Origin: Ligilactobacillus aviarius subsp. aviarius DSM 20655
Lineage (GTDB): Bacteria > Bacillota > Bacilli > Lactobacillales > Lactobacillaceae
Assembly (NCBI RefSeq): GCF_001436315.1
Contig: NZ_AYZA01000016.1
Location: 146,034 to 210,033 of the forward strand
Direction of reading: 5' to 3'
Length of the DNA stretch: 64,000 nt
Numbering within the stretch: the first letter of the stretch is position 1; the number at the start of each line of letters is the position of its first letter. The notes below the pieces were generated by a model that was not told where the DNA came from, ran no database searches, and was given only the letters and a program-made list of their open reading frames with translations. The position numbers were made by a program, and so were the translations under genes. Below, piece after piece: positions 40,739 through 48,377 of the stretch.

Positions 40739-42022
40739 ATGGTTTATATTGATAAAGTTAAGGCGCTTGAAGTGTTTGATTCTCGTGGTAATCCAACGGT
40801 TGAAGCTACGGTTATTTTATCAGATGGGGTTTCAGGGAAAGCTGAAGTTCCATCTGGAGCATCAACTGGTGAATTAGAAGCAGTTGAGTTACGTGATGGG
40901 GGTTCACGGCTAGATGGTAAAGGTGTTCTAAAGGCTGTAAAAAATGTAAACACTGAAATTAATGATGCATTACATGGACTTGACCCATTCAATCAAGGGC
41001 ATATTGACCAAGTAATGATTGATTTGGACGGAACTCCTAATAAAGCACGTTTAGGAGCTAATGCTATTTTAGGCGTTTCAATGGCCGTTTGTCGGGCAGC
41101 TGCTAATGAAACTCACCAGCCGTTATATCGGTATTTAGGTGGAACTGATTTGGAATTGCCACAAACTTTCCATAATGTAATTAATGGTGGTGAGCATGCT
41201 GATAATAATATTGACATGCAAGAATTTATGATTACACCAGTGGAACGGACAAGTTTCCGCGATGGATTTGAAAAAATCGTAAATACTTATCACACATTGA
41301 AAAAAATTCTCGAAGATGAGGGATATTCAACTGGGTTAGGTGATGAAGGTGGATTTGCACCAAACCTTAATTCTTCAGAAGAAGCCTTACAAATGCTACA
41401 TGATGCAATTGTTAAAGCAGGTTACACACCAGGAAAAGAAATTGCTATCGCCTTTGATGCAGCTGCTTCATATTTCTATAACAAAGATAAAAAGGTTTAT
41501 GAACTAGAAGGTAACACATATACAGCTGATGAATTGGGCGAATATTATGGCAAGTTGCTAAAAGAATTCCCAGAAATTATTTCAATTGAAGATCCATATA
41601 GTGAAGATGATTGGGAGAACTTTGCTAAATTCACTAAGAATTATGGCGATCGAGTTCAAATTGTGGCTGATGATCCAGTATGTACAAATCCTAAATTGAT
41701 CCGTAAAGCAATTGAAATGGGACTGGCAAACAGTATTTTAATTAAATTAAATCAAATTGGAACAGTTACAGAAACATTAGAAGCAATTCGATTAGCACGT
41801 AAGAACGGCTATACGACAATGATGTCACACCGTTCAGGTGAAACAGGTGATACGTTTGTTGCAGATTTCACTGTTGCAACGAATGCAGCTGAATTGAAAT
41901 CTGGAGCTCCAGCACGGTCTGAACGGGTTGAAAAATATAACCAATTATTGAGAATTGAAAACCAACTTGGAGAAGATGGAACACGTTTAGCTCACTTCCC
42001 TAACGATGTTGACTTTGATTAA
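40739..42022 (+). CDS. eno: Enolase, fluoride-riboswitch controlled (probably a second copy)
   Basis: A 427-residue enolase converting 2-phosphoglycerate to PEP. All catalytic groups are visible: E162 (MQEFM), E203 (GDEGGFAP), metal ligands D240, E284 (SIEDPYSE) and D311, K336 (KLNQIGT), H364-R365-S366 (SHRSGE). Unusual details are VADDPVCTNPK, where bacterial enolases mostly read VGDDLFVTN, and NGGEHADNN for NGGSHADN. Fluoride is a classic enolase inhibitor, so extra or altered enolase under a fluoride switch makes sense. The housekeeping enolase is likely elsewhere in the genome. AGGAGG lies 8 nt upstream. Confidence 0.93.
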   Translation: MVYIDKVKALEVFDSRGNPTVEATVILSDGVSGKAEVPSGASTGELEAVELRDGGSRLDGKGVLKAVKNVNTEINDALHGLDPFNQGHIDQVMIDLDGTPNKARLGANAILGVSMAVCRAAANETHQPLYRYLGGTDLELPQTFHNVINGGEHADNNIDMQEFMITPVERTSFRDGFEKIVNTYHTLKKILEDEGYSTGLGDEGGFAPNLNSSEEALQMLHDAIVKAGYTPGKEIAIAFDAAASYFYNKDKKVYELEGNTYTADELGEYYGKLLKEFPEIISIEDPYSEDDWENFAKFTKNYGDRVQIVADDPVCTNPKLIRKAIEMGLANSILIKLNQIGTVTETLEAIRLARKNGYTTMMSHRSGETGDTFVADFTVATNAAELKSGAPARSERVEKYNQLLRIENQLGEDGTRLAHFPNDVDFD

Positions 42023-42058
42023 ACTAAATAATAATTATTGCAGACATATGTAGATGTG

Positions 42059-42093
42059 TGAGGAGTGATGGAATGTCACCCCTCATATTTTTT
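42059..42093 (+). terminator. Terminator-like hairpin between eno and the P-type ATPase
   Basis: TGAGGAGTGA/TCACCCCTCA (one A-C mismatch, 7-nt loop) then TATTTTTT. It lies 36 nt after eno and before the ATPase ribosome site, so ATPase expression would depend on read-through or on an own promoter I cannot see. Confidence 0.6.
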
Positions 42094-42110
42094 ACTAGGA
42101 GGTAAAATTT

Positions 42111-44369
42111 ATGTTACACGGGTTAAGTAAATCAGAGGTACAAAAGAGGCAAAGAAAATATGGACTTAATCTTGTAGAGGGATCTCATTTTAACTTGTTT
42201 CGAAAAATTATGTCGGGATTATGGGGCTTTTCAGCATGGGTGTTGGAGTTTGCATTAATAGTAGAGATTATTTTAAAAGAATATACGCAAGTATTTTTTA
42301 TTTTATTACTTTTACTTTTTGCTGCAGTAAATGGAGCCTTACAACAAAAGCGTACACAACAATTATTGGCTCCTTTAAAAAAAGATTTAAAGATTCACGT
42401 ACGAGTTTTGCGTGATGATAAATGGCAAATAATCTCTGCTGACCAATTAGTTCCAGGAGACATTATTAGTTTAAAGCAAGGGGAAATCCTTCCGGCAGAT
42501 GTAACTTTAATTTCTGGAAAAATAGGAACGGATGAAAGTTCGATTACTGGAGAATCAGCTATGATTCTTCATGATGAAAACAGTGAAGTTTTGTCAGGGG
42601 TTAATGTAATTTATGGGGCAGGAATAGCAAGAGTAATTAGAACAGGTAATGATAGTAGAGTCGGGAAAACAGTGAACTTAACAAAAGAACAAAAGGCTAA
42701 CGATGGTAAATTACAATTTTTGTTGGGAAAAATAATTCATTATTTAGCGATTATCGATACGGTTCTGGTTCTCATATTGTTTACAATTACAATCGTGCGC
42801 CATCAAAACATTATTAATATATTACCTTTGATGGCTTTGTTGTTTATTGCGACAATTCCAATAGCAATGCCTTCAAGCTTTAGTATTGCTAATTCTGTAG
42901 AAGCAAATGTGTTAGCAAAGGAAAAAGTTTTGGTTAACAAATTAGAAAGTATTCAAAATGCGGCTAATATTGATTTGTTAATGTTAGATAAAACAGGAAC
43001 ACTAACAGATTCAACTTTTGAATTAACAAAAATCCATAATTTTAGTGTATATGAGGATGATGATATTCTAGCATTAGCAAAATCAGCCACTAATAAAATT
43101 TCTCCTAGTAATTTGGAAAAGGTATTTCAACGAATGAAAATCAGGCGAAATAATTTAAAAATTTTAAATTTTAATCCATTTGATATTAATAAGAAATATT
43201 CAAATTCTAATGTTATTTTTAATGGAAAAAGACTTGATGTAAAATTAGGATCACCAATTAATCTAATGTCTTCTTCAGACTGGTTTAAATATGTGAAAAA
43301 ATTAAATAATAAAGTTGTTGCAATGACTATTAATGGCAAACTAGCAGCCATATTCGAAATGACGGATCATCTTCGTTTAGATACACGCCAAACAATATGT
43401 GAATTGCAAAAGAGAGCAATAAAACCAATGATTATAACAGGTGATAATTTTATAGCTGCTCAAAGAATTGTTCAAAAATTAAAAATAAAAGGAAAAGTAG
43501 TAGAGGTATCAGAGTTAAGCACCATTCAAAATATTAAGGAAGTTTCGGCAATATGTGAAGTTCTTCCTGAAGACAAATTAATGATTTTAAAGCTTTTGAA
43601 AAATAAGGGTTATGTTGTTGGAATGGTAGGTGATGGAATGAATGATGCACCTGCCTTAAAAGCAGCAGATGTTGGAATTGCAACATCAAATGCAGTTGAT
43701 TTGGCTAAGCAATCAGCGGGAATAATTATGCAAAAGGAAGGGATTGGTTCAATTACAGATATTTTAGATAGCGGACATCGAGTTTATCAAAGAATGATGA
43801 CATGGACGATAACCAAACTGTCAAGAACAGCTCAATTAGCAATTTTATTAACTTTAGGATATTGGATTGCTAATTTTATCCCAATAAATTTGAATGCAAT
43901 TGTTTTGGTTGCAATTTTGAATGATTTAGTAACGATGGTTTTAGGAACAGATAATACTAATATTTCATATAATCCTGAAAGATGGAATATGCAAAAACTA
44001 ATAAAAATATCATTGATTTTTACGATAGGATGGGTACTTAGTGGAATGCTATTGTTTATAGGATTATTTAAGTTAAATATTATGCCACCAAAAATAGGTA
44101 CAATAATGTTTTTATTTTTGATATTTAGCGCGATGTTAACAATCCTAATGACAAGAACAAGAAAAGCTTTTGAAAAAGGAAAACCGAGTAAGATGGTTTT
44201 GGCAGTCATTATAATCAATTGTATTTTTGTTTCAGTGTTATCAATTTTTGGCAAAGTGGTATATCCAATATCATGGAAATGGGTTTTAATAATTTTTATT
44301 GGAACACTTGGATTAGCAGTAATAATTGATGCAATTAAAGTTAAGTATTACAACAATATTGATGATTAA
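42111..44369 (+). CDS. P-type ATPase of the P3A (proton-pump) type
   Basis: A 752-residue P-type ATPase. TGES (146-149), phosphorylated Asp D293 in DKTGTLT, hinge GDGMNDAPALKAADVGIA (507-524) and about ten TM segments are present. There is no heavy-metal CxxC domain. M4 reads ATIPIAMPSS, and M6 contains AILND with D605 where plant and fungal H+-ATPases hold their proton-binding Asp. So H+ export is the best guess. HF entering the cell releases H+ and F-, so a proton pump behind a fluoride switch is logical. Arginine codons are AGA/CGA/CGT, with none of the CGG that dominates neighbouring genes, a sign of recent transfer. AGGAGG lies upstream. Confidence 0.85.
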   Translation: MLHGLSKSEVQKRQRKYGLNLVEGSHFNLFRKIMSGLWGFSAWVLEFALIVEIILKEYTQVFFILLLLLFAAVNGALQQKRTQQLLAPLKKDLKIHVRVLRDDKWQIISADQLVPGDIISLKQGEILPADVTLISGKIGTDESSITGESAMILHDENSEVLSGVNVIYGAGIARVIRTGNDSRVGKTVNLTKEQKANDGKLQFLLGKIIHYLAIIDTVLVLILFTITIVRHQNIINILPLMALLFIATIPIAMPSSFSIANSVEANVLAKEKVLVNKLESIQNAANIDLLMLDKTGTLTDSTFELTKIHNFSVYEDDDILALAKSATNKISPSNLEKVFQRMKIRRNNLKILNFNPFDINKKYSNSNVIFNGKRLDVKLGSPINLMSSSDWFKYVKKLNNKVVAMTINGKLAAIFEMTDHLRLDTRQTICELQKRAIKPMIITGDNFIAAQRIVQKLKIKGKVVEVSELSTIQNIKEVSAICEVLPEDKLMILKLLKNKGYVVGMVGDGMNDAPALKAADVGIATSNAVDLAKQSAGIIMQKEGIGSITDILDSGHRVYQRMMTWTITKLSRTAQLAILLTLGYWIANFIPINLNAIVLVAILNDLVTMVLGTDNTNISYNPERWNMQKLIKISLIFTIGWVLSGMLLFIGLFKLNIMPPKIGTIMFLFLIFSAMLTILMTRTRKAFEKGKPSKMVLAVIIINCIFVSVLSIFGKVVYPISWKWVLIIFIGTLGLAVIIDAIKVKYYNNIDD

Positions 44370-44386
44370 AACTATATAATTATGTA

Positions 44387-44426
44387 AAAGAGATTGTGAT
44401 TTAATAAGCATCACAATCTCTTTTTT
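44387..44426 (+). terminator. Terminator of the eno-ATPase operon
   Basis: A 14-bp perfect stem (AAAGAGATTGTGAT arm) with TTTTTT. Confidence 0.88.
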
Positions 44427-44458
44427 GAAATAATATAATTTTTTCTTTAAATTTTAAA

Positions 44459-46375
44459 TTACCAAATATTAACCCGTTTATCAGGTGTTAAGTACATTCC
44501 ATCGCCTTCGTGGACGTCAAAGGTCGTGTAGAAATCATCAAGGTTTTTCGGCTGAACGTTTGCCCGTAAGACGTGCGGAGCATGCACGTCGATGTTCAGC
44601 AACAGTTTCATCCGTTCCATTGATGCTTTCATCCTCCAAATTCGTGCCCAGTTAATAAAGAATGCTTTCAGATCTGGTTGGGCTTCGCCTTTTGCGGCTT
44701 CAAGCGCACAGCTTAAACCGCCGGCATCGGCAATGTTTTCCGAAACAACCAATTTGCCGTTGACTTTCCCGGCTTCGGTTTCAAGACCGTCAAATTCATT
44801 GATCATGTCTTGAGCAAGGCCTTGGAAATGCTTCAGGTCGGCTTCAGTCCACCAGTTGTGCAGATTTCCTTTTTCATCAAATTGCGCACCGTTATTATCA
44901 AAGGCGTGAGAGATTTCGTGGGCAATTACCGCCCCGATTCCGCCATAGTTCGCACTTGCTGATTGATGCAAGTCATAAAAGGGCGCTTGTAAAATTGCTG
45001 CTGGGAAAACGATCACGTTAAATTGCGGATCGTAGTAGGCGTTGACCATGTGTGCTGGCATTTGCCATCTTGTCCGGTCAACTTGTTTGCCCCACCGGCT
45101 GTAATGATCAGCAAGAACGATTTCGCTAAAGGATTGGGCATTGTCAAGTAAGCTAAGCTGTTCATTAACCTTGAACTTCTTATATAACGGATCGAGTTCA
45201 TCCGGATAACCAACGTTGATGCCTAATGCATCCAGCTTAACGATGGCCTGTTTGCGGGTCGATTCACTTAACCAATCATTGTTTTCAAGGCGGTGCTTAT
45301 ATACATCGACCATTTGGTGAACCATGTGTTCAACGTCGGCTTTGGCATCCGGACTGAAGTACTTATGAGCGTAGTAAAGACCAACGACCTGATCAAACCG
45401 GTTGCCGGCAAGGTAGTAAGCGGCTTTTTGCGGTTTCATGGCTTCCTTTGATCCAGAAATTGCCCGGGAAAACTCGCCGCCGGTTACCCGAAAATCATCT
45501 GTTAAATAACCTGTAACGCCGGTTAAAGTATTAACGAGCAACCAGCTCTTAAAGTTTTCAAAGGTGTCCGGGTTGACGATTTCATCAAGGGCTTCATAAT
45601 ACTTCGGCTCTTCGACGATAACTTGGTCAGGAGTGTTCTTGATCAAGCCTTTGGTGTATTTTCCTAAATTAAGGTAAGAACTAAACTTCTTAAAGTCTTC
45701 AAATGAATATGGATTGTACATTTTCGGGTAGTCTGCCCGTTCAGTACTATCCTTTTCGTGCGGTGCAAGTGAGCGGTCAAAGGCTAATGCGCGTTCAAGA
45801 TGCGCCTGAGCGGTGGCTTCATCATAACCGGCCATCTTGAAAAGCTTCATGACCATTGATGAGAAGACGGCAATCAGTGCTTTTCCATTTTCATTATCAT
45901 CAGCATAGTATGTTTTATCTGGGAGAATTAATGAAGGAACTGAAGCGTAGAGCGCATAGCGATCGGTATTTTTCATGTCGCTTGCGACGTAAAGTTGGAA
46001 CGGGGCTTCATAGCCCTTCATTGTGAGCGCAACAGCTTTGTTTTCCCAGTCGTTCCAGTCTTTCAGATTTTCAACGCGTTCCATAAATTTTTTAGCGGGG
46101 GTGAACCCGTCGGCATTCCGCTTTTCAAAATCTGAAGCCAAGCGATAATATTTAATGAATTCATTTAAATATTGGTCTTCAGGTTGAACGGTTCCATCCA
46201 ACATTTCACCAAAATCATGCATTAATGTTTTTTCAATGTGATCGGCCAGGTCTTGAAAACCGCCTGTTGTAGCTTTGTCAGCAGGAATCTTAGCGGTTTT
46301 AAGCCATTCGCCGTTTACGGCCATATAAAGGTCGTCTTTAATTAATTGTTCATTGATTTGTTCTTTTGCAGCCAT
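44459..46375 (-). CDS. pepO: Oligopeptidase PepO (M13 metallopeptidase)
   Basis: A 638-residue neprilysin-type peptidase. The zinc site HExxH is in VIAHEISHAFDNNGAQFD and the third ligand in ENIADAGGL. The tail DGMYLTPDKRVNIW is typical. There is no signal peptide, so it acts in the cytosol on peptides brought in by systems such as the POT symporter. AAGGAGG lies 8 nt upstream. It is monocistronic and convergent with the ATPase gene. Confidence 0.94.
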   Translation of the reverse strand: MAAKEQINEQLIKDDLYMAVNGEWLKTAKIPADKATTGGFQDLADHIEKTLMHDFGEMLDGTVQPEDQYLNEFIKYYRLASDFEKRNADGFTPAKKFMERVENLKDWNDWENKAVALTMKGYEAPFQLYVASDMKNTDRYALYASVPSLILPDKTYYADDNENGKALIAVFSSMVMKLFKMAGYDEATAQAHLERALAFDRSLAPHEKDSTERADYPKMYNPYSFEDFKKFSSYLNLGKYTKGLIKNTPDQVIVEEPKYYEALDEIVNPDTFENFKSWLLVNTLTGVTGYLTDDFRVTGGEFSRAISGSKEAMKPQKAAYYLAGNRFDQVVGLYYAHKYFSPDAKADVEHMVHQMVDVYKHRLENNDWLSESTRKQAIVKLDALGINVGYPDELDPLYKKFKVNEQLSLLDNAQSFSEIVLADHYSRWGKQVDRTRWQMPAHMVNAYYDPQFNVIVFPAAILQAPFYDLHQSASANYGGIGAVIAHEISHAFDNNGAQFDEKGNLHNWWTEADLKHFQGLAQDMINEFDGLETEAGKVNGKLVVSENIADAGGLSCALEAAKGEAQPDLKAFFINWARIWRMKASMERMKLLLNIDVHAPHVLRANVQPKNLDDFYTTFDVHEGDGMYLTPDKRVNIW

Positions 46376-46442
46376 AAAATGACCTCCTTATATAGGATAT
46401 TTTACCCATTTAAATTCAGAGCGACAAGCGGGCAAACAAAAA

Positions 46443-46500
46443 GCCAAACAATCGTTAGGCTCTGTCCCACTGCAAACAGAACCTTCACCGATTGTTTGGC
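46443..46500 (-). terminator. Terminator of the Cys-rich peptide gene
   Basis: A 12-bp stem (GCCAAACAATCG arm) encloses further GGNNCTGT/ACAG pairing; the minus strand then runs TTTTTGTTTG. It lies 11 nt after the small gene's stop codon. Confidence 0.75.
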
Positions 46501-46510
46501 CGACCATTAA

Positions 46511-46621
46511 TTATTTGTTTTGGCTGCATGAGCATTTTGCATTTGGGTTATTCTTGCAGTTGCAAGCTTTGCCATCTGCACATCCGCATTTGCAGTTGCA
46601 TTGACATTGATTTGCGCTCAT
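46511..46621 (-). CDS. 36-residue cysteine-rich, metallothionein-like peptide
   Basis: The frame encodes 36 residues with nine Cys (positions 6, 8, 10, 12, 14, 20, 22, 30 and 32), almost all in C-x-C pairs, with Lys, Asn and Gly between. It has no His and no hydrophobic core. This is the composition of a metallothionein, so binding of Zn, Cd or Cu(I) is the best guess. GAAGGGTG lies 4-6 nt before the ATG. A promoter and a structured leader precede it and a terminator follows, so it is an independent transcription unit between pepO and tRNA-Lys. I do not recognise it as one of the named bacterial metallothionein families (SmtA/BmtA have His and more residues). Confidence 0.75.
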   Translation of the reverse strand: MSANQCQCNCKCGCADGKACNCKNNPNAKCSCSQNK

Positions 46622-46665
46622 TGAACACCCTTCTTTGAATTTCAATCTTTTATTTTTAAATTAAA

Positions 46666-46750
46666 TAAGGAGCCTCGACCCTGACTTGAAAACATCATTC
46701 CCAAACATGGTCACTTGTTTACCATCTAACACAGGGCTTCTAACTCCTTA
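46666..46750 (-). promoter_or_regulatory. Structured 5' leader RNA of the Cys-rich peptide gene (unclassified)
   Basis: Transcription from the promoter at 46759 would begin almost at this element. Stems: P1 TAAGGAG/CTCCTTA (46744-46750 with 46666-46672), P2 CCCTG/CAGGG (46732-46736 with 46679-46683), P3 ATGGT/ACCAT (46721-46725 with 46707-46711), P4 TTGGGAA/TTTTCAA (46698-46704 with 46686-46692). P3 and P4 branch from inside P2. The 45 nt from P1 to the start codon are A/T-rich and unpaired. The layout is that of a riboswitch aptamer. I cannot match it to the Mn (yybP), NiCo, Mg, fluoride or other consensus I know. Confidence 0.6.
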
Positions 46751-46758
46751 CATCTTTA

Positions 46759-46786
46759 ATTATATGCAGTTCGGGAGTGGGTGCAA
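46759..46786 (-). promoter_or_regulatory. Promoter of the Cys-rich peptide gene
   Basis: Minus strand: TTGCAC, 16 nt, perfect TATAAT (46759-46764). It lies directly upstream of the structured leader. Confidence 0.65.
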
Positions 46787-46810
46787 AGAAAAAGAACTGG
46801 GTAAAACAAA

Positions 46811-46835
46811 AAAGCCGTGATCACATCACGACTTT
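46811..46835 (-). terminator. Terminator after tRNA-Lys
   Basis: AAAGTCGTGAT/ATCACGGCTTT stem (one mismatch) with TTTTTTGTTTT on the minus strand, 7 nt beyond the tRNA 3' end. Confidence 0.8.
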
Positions 46836-46841
46836 CACTGA

Positions 46842-46914
46842 TGGGTGGTCAGGGGATCGAACCCTGGACCCACGGATTAAGAGTCCGTTGCTCTGCCAGC
46901 TGAGCTAACCACCC
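46842..46914 (-). tRNA. tRNA-Lys (anticodon CUU)
   Basis: A 73-nt cloverleaf: acceptor GGGTGGT/ACCACCC with discriminator A, D-arm GCTC..GAGC, anticodon arm ACGGA-CTCTTAA-TCCGT giving CUU, T-arm CAGGGTTCGATCCCCTG. No CCA is encoded. It is a single gene followed by a terminator. Confidence 0.95.
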
Positions 46915-47100
46915 ATAAATCTTGAATTGATAAGCGATAAGAACTTTTCATATCTCATCGACGATTAATATAATATCAAGAATAGAAGATGAATGCAAGC
47001 TTTTTTTGAAATTTTTTTTTGAGAATTTTGAAAAAAGGCTTAGAATCGGCTAAACTAAGGGATAAATTAGTTTTCGAAAAGGAAGAAATGAGGAATTAAA

Positions 47101-47619
47101 ATGAGTTTAATTTATTTGCGGCACGCTACTCAACGCGATTTACCGTCAATTATGACAATTATTCATGAGGCCCAAGCACTTTTGAAAAGTGATGGCAGTC
47201 CGCAATGGCAGGATGGTTATCCCACTGAAGGAACCTTTCAAACTGATATTCAAAAGAATGAATGTTTTGTTTTAATGGTTGGCGATCAAGTTGCGGGAGT
47301 GGCGACCCTGGCACATGATCCGCAAGCTAATTACCAAAATATCAGTGATGGTCACTGGAATGTAACTGATCAACCGTACGCAACGATTCACCGAATCGCA
47401 TTGTCAGCTGATTTTCGCGGAATGCATTTGAGTAATTATTTGATGAGTAACTTAATTTCGATTGGAGTCGAACAGGGCATGCAAAACTTCCGAATCGACA
47501 CCCATGCAATGAATAAACGGATGCAAGGCTTGATTAAGTCAGCCGGATTTCATTATTGCGGAATTATTGACAAGGGCGATAAAGTTCAAGAACGGTTAGG
47601 ATATGAATTGAATTTATAA
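47101..47619 (+). CDS. GNAT family N-acetyltransferase
   Basis: A 172-residue GNAT. The CoA-binding motif A appears as IHRIALSADFRGMHLSNYLMSNLI (near 98-121), then FRIDTHAMNKRMQGLIKSAGF, a typical motif-B region. It transfers acetyl from acetyl-CoA to an unknown amine. GAGGAATTAAA precedes the ATG. It is immediately followed by the first copy of the 135-bp repeat element. Confidence 0.88.
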   Translation: MSLIYLRHATQRDLPSIMTIIHEAQALLKSDGSPQWQDGYPTEGTFQTDIQKNECFVLMVGDQVAGVATLAHDPQANYQNISDGHWNVTDQPYATIHRIALSADFRGMHLSNYLMSNLISIGVEQGMQNFRIDTHAMNKRMQGLIKSAGFHYCGIIDKGDKVQERLGYELNL

Positions 47620-47620
47620 A

Positions 47621-47756
47621 GGAAGGTGTAACAAAACGTCAAAAACGAGCGTGGTAGAAGCAGAAAAGCGAACGAATCGCGTCAGCATAGATTCGAAGAT
47701 TTTCGAACTTCACTAGCTTCGCGTCGTAGCTCGTTTGTTTTGAAACCCGATGATGT
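47621..47756 (+). repeat. Dispersed ~135-bp intergenic element, copy 1 (3'-UTR position)
   Basis: It starts as GGAAGGTGTAACAAAACG, 2 nt after the GNAT stop codon, and ends before a terminator. It shares long blocks with copy 2 (inverted, 55574-55719), such as AACGAGCGTGGT, GAAGCAGAAAAGCGAACGAA and AGCATAGATTCG. The ends TCAAAAACGAGC and GCTCGTTTGTTTTGA can pair, closing a branched RNA with inner hairpins TTCGAA/TTCGAA and AGC/GCT. Confidence 0.75.
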
Positions 47757-47757
47757 A

Positions 47758-48191
47758 AAAAGGCTGGACTTTCGTCACAGCCTTTTACTTTTTGTTCTGT
47801 GTTTTTATCGCATCTAGAATTGCTTTCCAACCCTTCATCAATAAAGCCGAAAGCCGGTAAAAATCAAAACTGCCATGTGAAGTTAATCTAAATCATCCAA
47901 GTATGAGGTAACAGAAGTTAACTTGAATACTTAAAGCACCTTCGTGTAAATTAATAAAAACTCCGGAGATGATTATTAATTTGACCATGTAAGTTTTAAA
48001 AATTACCAACTGTGAGCGTAGTTAATAGTAAAGGGGAGAATGTATGATTTATTCCTTGAAAGCTCAGTGACAAATTCGTTGGAGAATGTATAAAAGAAGT
48101 CAATTTGTCATCTTTGCTTTAAGTGAAAATCATTAACTACTTTCACTAATCGTTTTATAAATGAAAACTTTGAAAACCAAGCCTAGAGCTT
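47758..48191 (-). ncRNA. Candidate ~430-nt structured RNA between GNAT and walR
   Basis: The gap 47620-48377 has no protein gene. On the minus strand an extended -10 (TGCTATAAT, TATAAT at 48198-48203) could start a transcript that ends at a good terminator (47758-47786, AAAAGGCTG/CAGCCTTTT). Inside are several perfect inverted repeats: TGACAAATT/AATTTGTCA (near 48068-48110), AAATTAATAA/TTATTAATTT enclosing CTCCGGAG (near 47944-47978), GTGAAA/TTTCAC (near 48125-48148) and AAGTAT/ATACTT enclosing AAGTTAACTT. It matches neither RNase P RNA, tmRNA nor SRP RNA. Confidence 0.4.
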
Positions 48192-48262
48192 AACTGTATT
48201 ATAGCATAGTTTTCAAAATGTTCGGCTAGAATTTCGAATGAAGATTGCCGCCTTTTCATGGT

Positions 48263-48291
48263 TTGGTTTTCATTCGGCGATGATTTATAAT
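48263..48291 (+). promoter_or_regulatory. Probable promoter of the walRK operon
   Basis: TTGGTT, 17 nt, perfect TATAAT (48286-48291), about 87 nt upstream of walR. The -35 is weak. Confidence 0.5.
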
Positions 48292-48377
48292 AGAAACTGA
48301 GAATTTTTCAATTCGATGAGGCAAGTGATTATTTAATAGTCGCTGAAAACCCATTTTAATGGGGGAGGTATTTGCTT

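Noticed and set aside
42059..42093. A second fluoride aptamer before the ATPase
   Set aside because: GGAGTGATGGAATGTCAC looks superficially like GGCGATGG-GUUCGCC, but the CTGATGAC strand is missing; it is a terminator hairpin.
43832..44254. 140-codon minus-strand frame in the ATPase gene
   Set aside because: It is antisense to conserved membrane segments of the ATPase and is a shadow of AT-rich codons.
47758..48191. RNase P RNA or tmRNA
   Set aside because: The length would fit, but neither the GAGGAAAGUCC core of RNase P RNA nor the tRNA-like ends of tmRNA are present.
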